This document shows, piece after piece, positions 30,022-33,093 of a DNA stretch of 33,093 nt. The position numbers were made by a program, and so were the translations under genes. The notes beneath the pieces are model-generated. The model saw nothing but the letters and a program-made list of their open reading frames with translations. It did no database searches and was not told where the DNA came from. This DNA is from Planctomycetota bacterium (GTDB lineage: Bacteria; Planctomycetota; UBA1135; GCA-002748355): NCBI GenBank assembly GCA_002685965.1, contig NYZE01000131.1, positions 1 to 33,093 of the forward strand, written 5' to 3'. The first letter of the stretch is position 1, and the number at the start of each line of letters is the position of its first letter.

Positions 30022-32760
30022 CTAGGAGTGTGCGTCGAGCCAGGTCGGCCCGACCCCGATGTCGACGTCGAGCGGGACGTCCAGGTCGGCGGCGCCTTCC
30101 ATCGCTTCTTTGACCACCGCTGACATCTGCGTCGCTTCGCCTTCGGGGCACTCGATGACCAGCTCGTCGTGCACTTGCAGGAGCATGCGACCTTCGAGCC
30201 CGCGTTCGGCAATGGTCTCATCCAGGCGGATCATCGCGCGCTTGATGATGTCAGCCGCCGTGCCCTGGATCGGCGAGTTGACGGCGACGTTCTGGGCGGC
30301 GGCGCGAATGCCGGGAGCCTTCGAGAAGACCTCGGGCACGGGGCGGCGGCGACCGTAGAGCGTGCGCACCTCGCCGGTCTCCCGTGCACCGTCGAGTGTG
30401 TCGTCGAGCCACTGTTTGACCTTGGGCATGGCGCGAAAGTAGGCGTCGACGAACTTCTTCGCGTCGGCCTGCGACATGCCGGTCTCCTGGGCGACACGGG
30501 TCACGCCCATGCCGTAGACGAGGCCGTAGTTGATCACCTTGGCCTGGCTGCGCAGCTCTGTGTTGACCATGGTGGGCAGGACGCCGAACACGATCGACGC
30601 CGTGCGCGCGTGCACGTCTTCGCCTTCGCGGAAGCCCGCCTGCAGGTTCGCGTCGCCGGACATGTGCGCCAGGATGCGCAGCTCGATCTGCGAGTAGTCG
30701 GCGGACACCAGCACCCAACCCGGGTTGCCAGCGACGAAGGCACGGCGCAAACGGCGCCCGTCCTCGGTGCGGATCGGGATGTTCTGCAGGTTCGGGTCCT
30801 CGGACGAGAGGCGTCCTGTCGCGGCGACCGCCTGGTTGAAGGTCGTGTGCACGCGACCTGTCGAGGGGCGCACGAGTTGCGGTAGCGCTTCGACGTAGGT
30901 GCCGATGAGCTTCGATAGTCGTCGGTGCTCGATCACCGCGTCGACCAGCGGGTGCGGCGTCATGCGTTCGAGCGTCGTGTGATCCGTTGCCCACTGGCCG
31001 GTGCGCGTGCGCTTGGGCGCGCGCACGCCGAGTTTCTTGTGCAGCTCGATCTCCTCGAACAGCACCTGCCCAAGCTGCTGGTTGGAAGCGATGTTGAACT
31101 CGCGGCCGGTATCTCTCCAGATCGATCTGTTCAGCTCGTCGATGCGCTTGTGCAACTCGGCGCCGAGTTCGGTCATGTAGTCGGTGTCGAGCCGCACGCC
31201 GCGCTCCTCGACGGCGACAAGCACTGGCAGCAGCGGCATCTCGATGTCGCAGAGAATCTCACCGACGCCGAACAACTCGACTTCGGCCAGGAGCGGCTCG
31301 CGCAAACGCAGGGCCAGATCGCAACCCTGCGCGGCCCAGAAGCCCAGGTCGGTGACCGGCACCATCGACAGCTGGATCGCCTTCTTGCCGGTACCGGTCA
31401 GCTCGCTCTGCGGCGAATAGTGCACGTCGAGATGGTGTTGTGCGAGGTGGCTGAGATCGTGGGCGCGTTGTCCCGGCGCGATGCAATAGCTGGCGAGCAT
31501 GGGGTCGAAGGCGACACCGCGGAGCTCGATGCCGTGGCAGCGCAAGAGCTTCGTGGTCTCCTTGGCGTCATGGCCGAGCTTCTCGTGGCGCGGCTCCTCA
31601 AGCAGGGCCTTGAAGCAAGCCAGCCAGGTCTCCCGGTCATGGCCTGTGGGCAACACAGGTCCGCGCAGCGGCAGGTACCAACCCTTGTGGGCGCGCTGTG
31701 AGAACGCCAGGCCGACCAGCTCGGCCTCGCCGGTCGTCGTTCGGGTCGCGAGCGTACATAAGGAGAAGCGTTCGACGTGCTCCAGTCGGCGTACCAGGGC
31801 TCGACACTCCTCGAGGCTCTCGACGATGCGGTAGTCGATCGACTGTCCGACCTCCGACGCGGTGCCCTCGCTGGCGCCCCCCATGAGCTCGTCGACGAAC
31901 CGACGAAACTCAAGCCGCTTGAAGATCTCGAGCAGGCGCGGTTCGTCCGGCTGGATGGCGTGCAGGTCATCCGGCGCGATCGGCAAGTCGAGGTCGAGGC
32001 GGATGCGAACGAGGTCGCGCGACAGGAGCGCTTGTTCGCGGAAGTCGATCAGGTTGCGTCGCAGCTTGGGCTTGCGGTTTGCATCGGCCGTGCGCAGGAC
32101 TTCGTCGAGGGTGCCGTGTGCCTCGAGTAGCTGCGCCGCGGTCTTGGGCCCGACTCCCGGAACGCCGGGCACGTTGTCACTGGCGTCGCCCATCAAGGCG
32201 AGCAGGTCGACGATGCGTTCTGGCGGCACGCCGAACTTCTCGACCACTTCGTCAGGGCCGTAGATCTTTGGCTCAGCGCTGCCGCGTCGCATGATGTCGT
32301 AGAGGCGCAACTTGTCGCTGTCGACGAGCTGCATGAAGTCCTTGTCGCCCGTGACGATGTAGACCTCGTCGCCGGCGTCACGGCAGCGCACGGCGAGCGT
32401 GCCGATGACGTCGTCGGCCTCGTGCCCTTCGACCTCGATGATCGGAATCCCGTAGCCCTGGACGACCTCGCGCACATCGTCGAACTGCATGCGCAGCTCG
32501 TCGGGCGCCTTCTCCCGCGTCGCCTTGTACTCCGGGTAGAGCTTGGTGCGCTCGAGCTTGGCGCTCGGCCCGTCGAAGGCCACGGCGATGCGGTCGACCT
32601 GCTCGCGCTTCAGGATGGCGCGAAGCGTCATCAGGAAACCGAAGGTCGCCGAGGTCGGGTGCCCGCTGGTCGTGGTCAGGCCGCCCTCGCGCCCGGCAGC
32701 GAGAGCGAAGTGCGAGCGATAGGCGAGCGCCGTGCCGTCGAGCAAGAACGTGCGGACCAT
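30022..32760 (-). CDS. polA: DNA polymerase I
   Basis: A 912-residue polymerase. The N-terminal 5' nuclease domain (about residues 1-290) is intact, with FLLDGTALAYRSHFA, HEADDVIGTLA, VTGDKDFMQLV and GDASDNVPGVPGVGPKTA. The polymerase domain has motif A DYSQIELRILAHMSGD, motif B RSQAKVINYGLVYGM and motif C LQVHDELVIE. The middle 3'-5' exonuclease fold is degenerate: aligned to E. coli, D355, E357, D424 and D501 become Cys335, Leu337, Thr402 and Gly479, so proofreading is predicted to be lost, as in Taq. Tyr745 replaces the motif B Phe762 of E. coli, a change known to reduce discrimination against dideoxynucleotides. I chose the ATG at 32760 (MVRTFLLDG); a start at 32796 would add 12 residues. 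It is convergent with murB. Confidence 0.97.
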   Translation of the reverse strand: MVRTFLLDGTALAYRSHFALAAGREGGLTTTSGHPTSATFGFLMTLRAILKREQVDRIAVAFDGPSAKLERTKLYPEYKATREKAPDELRMQFDDVREVVQGYGIPIIEVEGHEADDVIGTLAVRCRDAGDEVYIVTGDKDFMQLVDSDKLRLYDIMRRGSAEPKIYGPDEVVEKFGVPPERIVDLLALMGDASDNVPGVPGVGPKTAAQLLEAHGTLDEVLRTADANRKPKLRRNLIDFREQALLSRDLVRIRLDLDLPIAPDDLHAIQPDEPRLLEIFKRLEFRRFVDELMGGASEGTASEVGQSIDYRIVESLEECRALVRRLEHVERFSLCTLATRTTTGEAELVGLAFSQRAHKGWYLPLRGPVLPTGHDRETWLACFKALLEEPRHEKLGHDAKETTKLLRCHGIELRGVAFDPMLASYCIAPGQRAHDLSHLAQHHLDVHYSPQSELTGTGKKAIQLSMVPVTDLGFWAAQGCDLALRLREPLLAEVELFGVGEILCDIEMPLLPVLVAVEERGVRLDTDYMTELGAELHKRIDELNRSIWRDTGREFNIASNQQLGQVLFEEIELHKKLGVRAPKRTRTGQWATDHTTLERMTPHPLVDAVIEHRRLSKLIGTYVEALPQLVRPSTGRVHTTFNQAVAATGRLSSEDPNLQNIPIRTEDGRRLRRAFVAGNPGWVLVSADYSQIELRILAHMSGDANLQAGFREGEDVHARTASIVFGVLPTMVNTELRSQAKVINYGLVYGMGVTRVAQETGMSQADAKKFVDAYFRAMPKVKQWLDDTLDGARETGEVRTLYGRRRPVPEVFSKAPGIRAAAQNVAVNSPIQGTAADIIKRAMIRLDETIAERGLEGRMLLQVHDELVIECPEGEATQMSAVVKEAMEGAADLDVPLDVDIGVGPTWLDAHS

Positions 32761-32811
32761 CCCGCGATCATGGCGGCAGCCCGCGCCCGGATCCACGGCG
32801 GTGCCGATCCG

Positions 32812-32997
32812 TCAGTCGGTGCCGCGTGGCCGGAACCAGAGGATGTTGCCGCAGTGACTGCACACGTAGCTGTCCGACGGTATGAACAGCCAAGAGTTGC
32901 TCATGATCCAGAACTTGGCGTGATCGCAGATCGGACACCGGATCGGGTTGCCCTCGAAGGGGATCTCCTGCGGCGCGTCGTTCAGATACGGCTTCAT
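32812..32997 (-). CDS. small zinc-ribbon protein
   Basis: A 61-residue protein with two Cys pairs, RCPICDHAKFWI and YVCSHCGNILWF, about 25 residues apart, the pattern of a four-Cys zinc ribbon. The aromatic residues after each pair are also typical. It reads toward polA with 51 bases between the genes and may share its transcript. The ATG at 32997 follows a GGGGACGAG stretch. The frame is open without a stop to the window edge (32 more codons) but has no upstream start codon in view, so a longer protein cannot be fully excluded. I do not recognise a named family. Confidence 0.65.
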   Translation of the reverse strand: MKPYLNDAPQEIPFEGNPIRCPICDHAKFWIMSNSWLFIPSDSYVCSHCGNILWFRPRGTD

Positions 32998-33047
32998 CTC
33001 GTCCCCATCAGGAGCGGGTTCGGGAAGACCATCGATCGTGGGATTGC

Positions 33048-33093
33048 TTACGCCCTTCCCAGAACGGCGGCGAGCAGTGCGCGGGCGAGTTGC
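33048..33093 (-). CDS. possible C-terminal end of an upstream gene
   Basis: On the minus strand the last 14 codons before a TAA at 33048-33050 read QLARALLAAVLGRA, a plausible amphipathic C-terminal helix. It would end 50 bases before the zinc-ribbon gene and could belong to the same operon. Too little is in view to identify it. Confidence 0.3.
   Translation of the reverse strand, partial: QLARALLAAVLGRA

Noticed and set aside
29881-30123. GTG frame after murB with a GGAGG-like site, considered as an ftsQ remnant
   Set aside because: No membrane helix or POTRA-like sequence is visible, and most of it runs antisense into the polA 3' end. I cannot support an ftsQ relic.
1-33093. CRISPR arrays, tRNA/rRNA genes, transposases, integrase sites
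   Set aside because: I looked for regular direct repeats, cloverleaf-like sequences and transposase motifs and saw none. The only clear repeat is the 54-nt coding duplication.

Overview
The window is GC-rich (visibly well over 60%), dense bacterial chromosome with 31 protein-coding genes or gene fragments and no rRNA, tRNA, CRISPR array or insertion sequence that I can see. Several gene types point to Planctomycetota or a close relative: a Gfo/Idh/MocA dehydrogenase next to a TIM-barrel sugar isomerase and a NupG-like MFS permease, a secreted Cys-rich protein with no recognised family, and a division/cell-wall cluster that ends without ftsQ, ftsA or ftsZ. That placement is an inference from gene content only.

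Left part (1-16.5 kb): an accessory and metabolic region in which transcription direction changes often. It opens with a nucleoside-salvage run: the C-terminus of a pyrimidine-nucleoside phosphorylase, a CNT nucleoside transporter and a trimeric purine nucleoside phosphorylase. A TVP38-type membrane protein follows on the other strand, its start codon overlapping that of the first of two tandem GNAT paralogues. Next come a YghO-like acyltransferase-fold protein (minus), then a lipoprotein, a CxxC protein and a DegT aminotransferase (plus). An AI-2E-type permease and a GtrB/DPM1-like glycosyltransferase (minus) precede a secreted Cys-rich protein carrying a near-exact 54-nt tandem duplication (plus). 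A three-gene minus-strand sugar operon closes the region: Gfo/Idh/MocA, isomerase, MFS permease. The isomerase has a one-base frameshift just before its natural C-terminus.

Right part (16.5-29.8 kb): the dcw cluster in the order mraZ, rsmH, ftsL-like, ftsI, murE, murF, mraY, ftsW, LysM protein, murG, murC, murB. From rsmH to ftsW every junction is a stop/start overlap (ATGA, TGATG, GTGA or TTGA). The tight packing breaks only around the LysM gene inserted between ftsW and murG. murD is missing from its usual place between mraY and ftsW, and ddl-ftsQ-ftsA-ftsZ are missing after murB. A sigma70-like promoter lies upstream of mraZ, a hairpin in the mraZ-rsmH gap, and a hairpin just after murB.

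End (30-33.1 kb): convergent to the dcw cluster are polA and an upstream zinc-ribbon gene. The polymerase keeps its 5' nuclease and polymerase domains, has lost all four catalytic carboxylates of the 3'-5' exonuclease, and carries Tyr at the position that governs dideoxynucleotide discrimination. I found no clear candidate for a wholly new multi-gene system. The most notable points are the altered dcw cluster with its LysM insertion, the repeat-bearing Cys-rich secreted protein, the frameshifted isomerase and the unusual Pol I.
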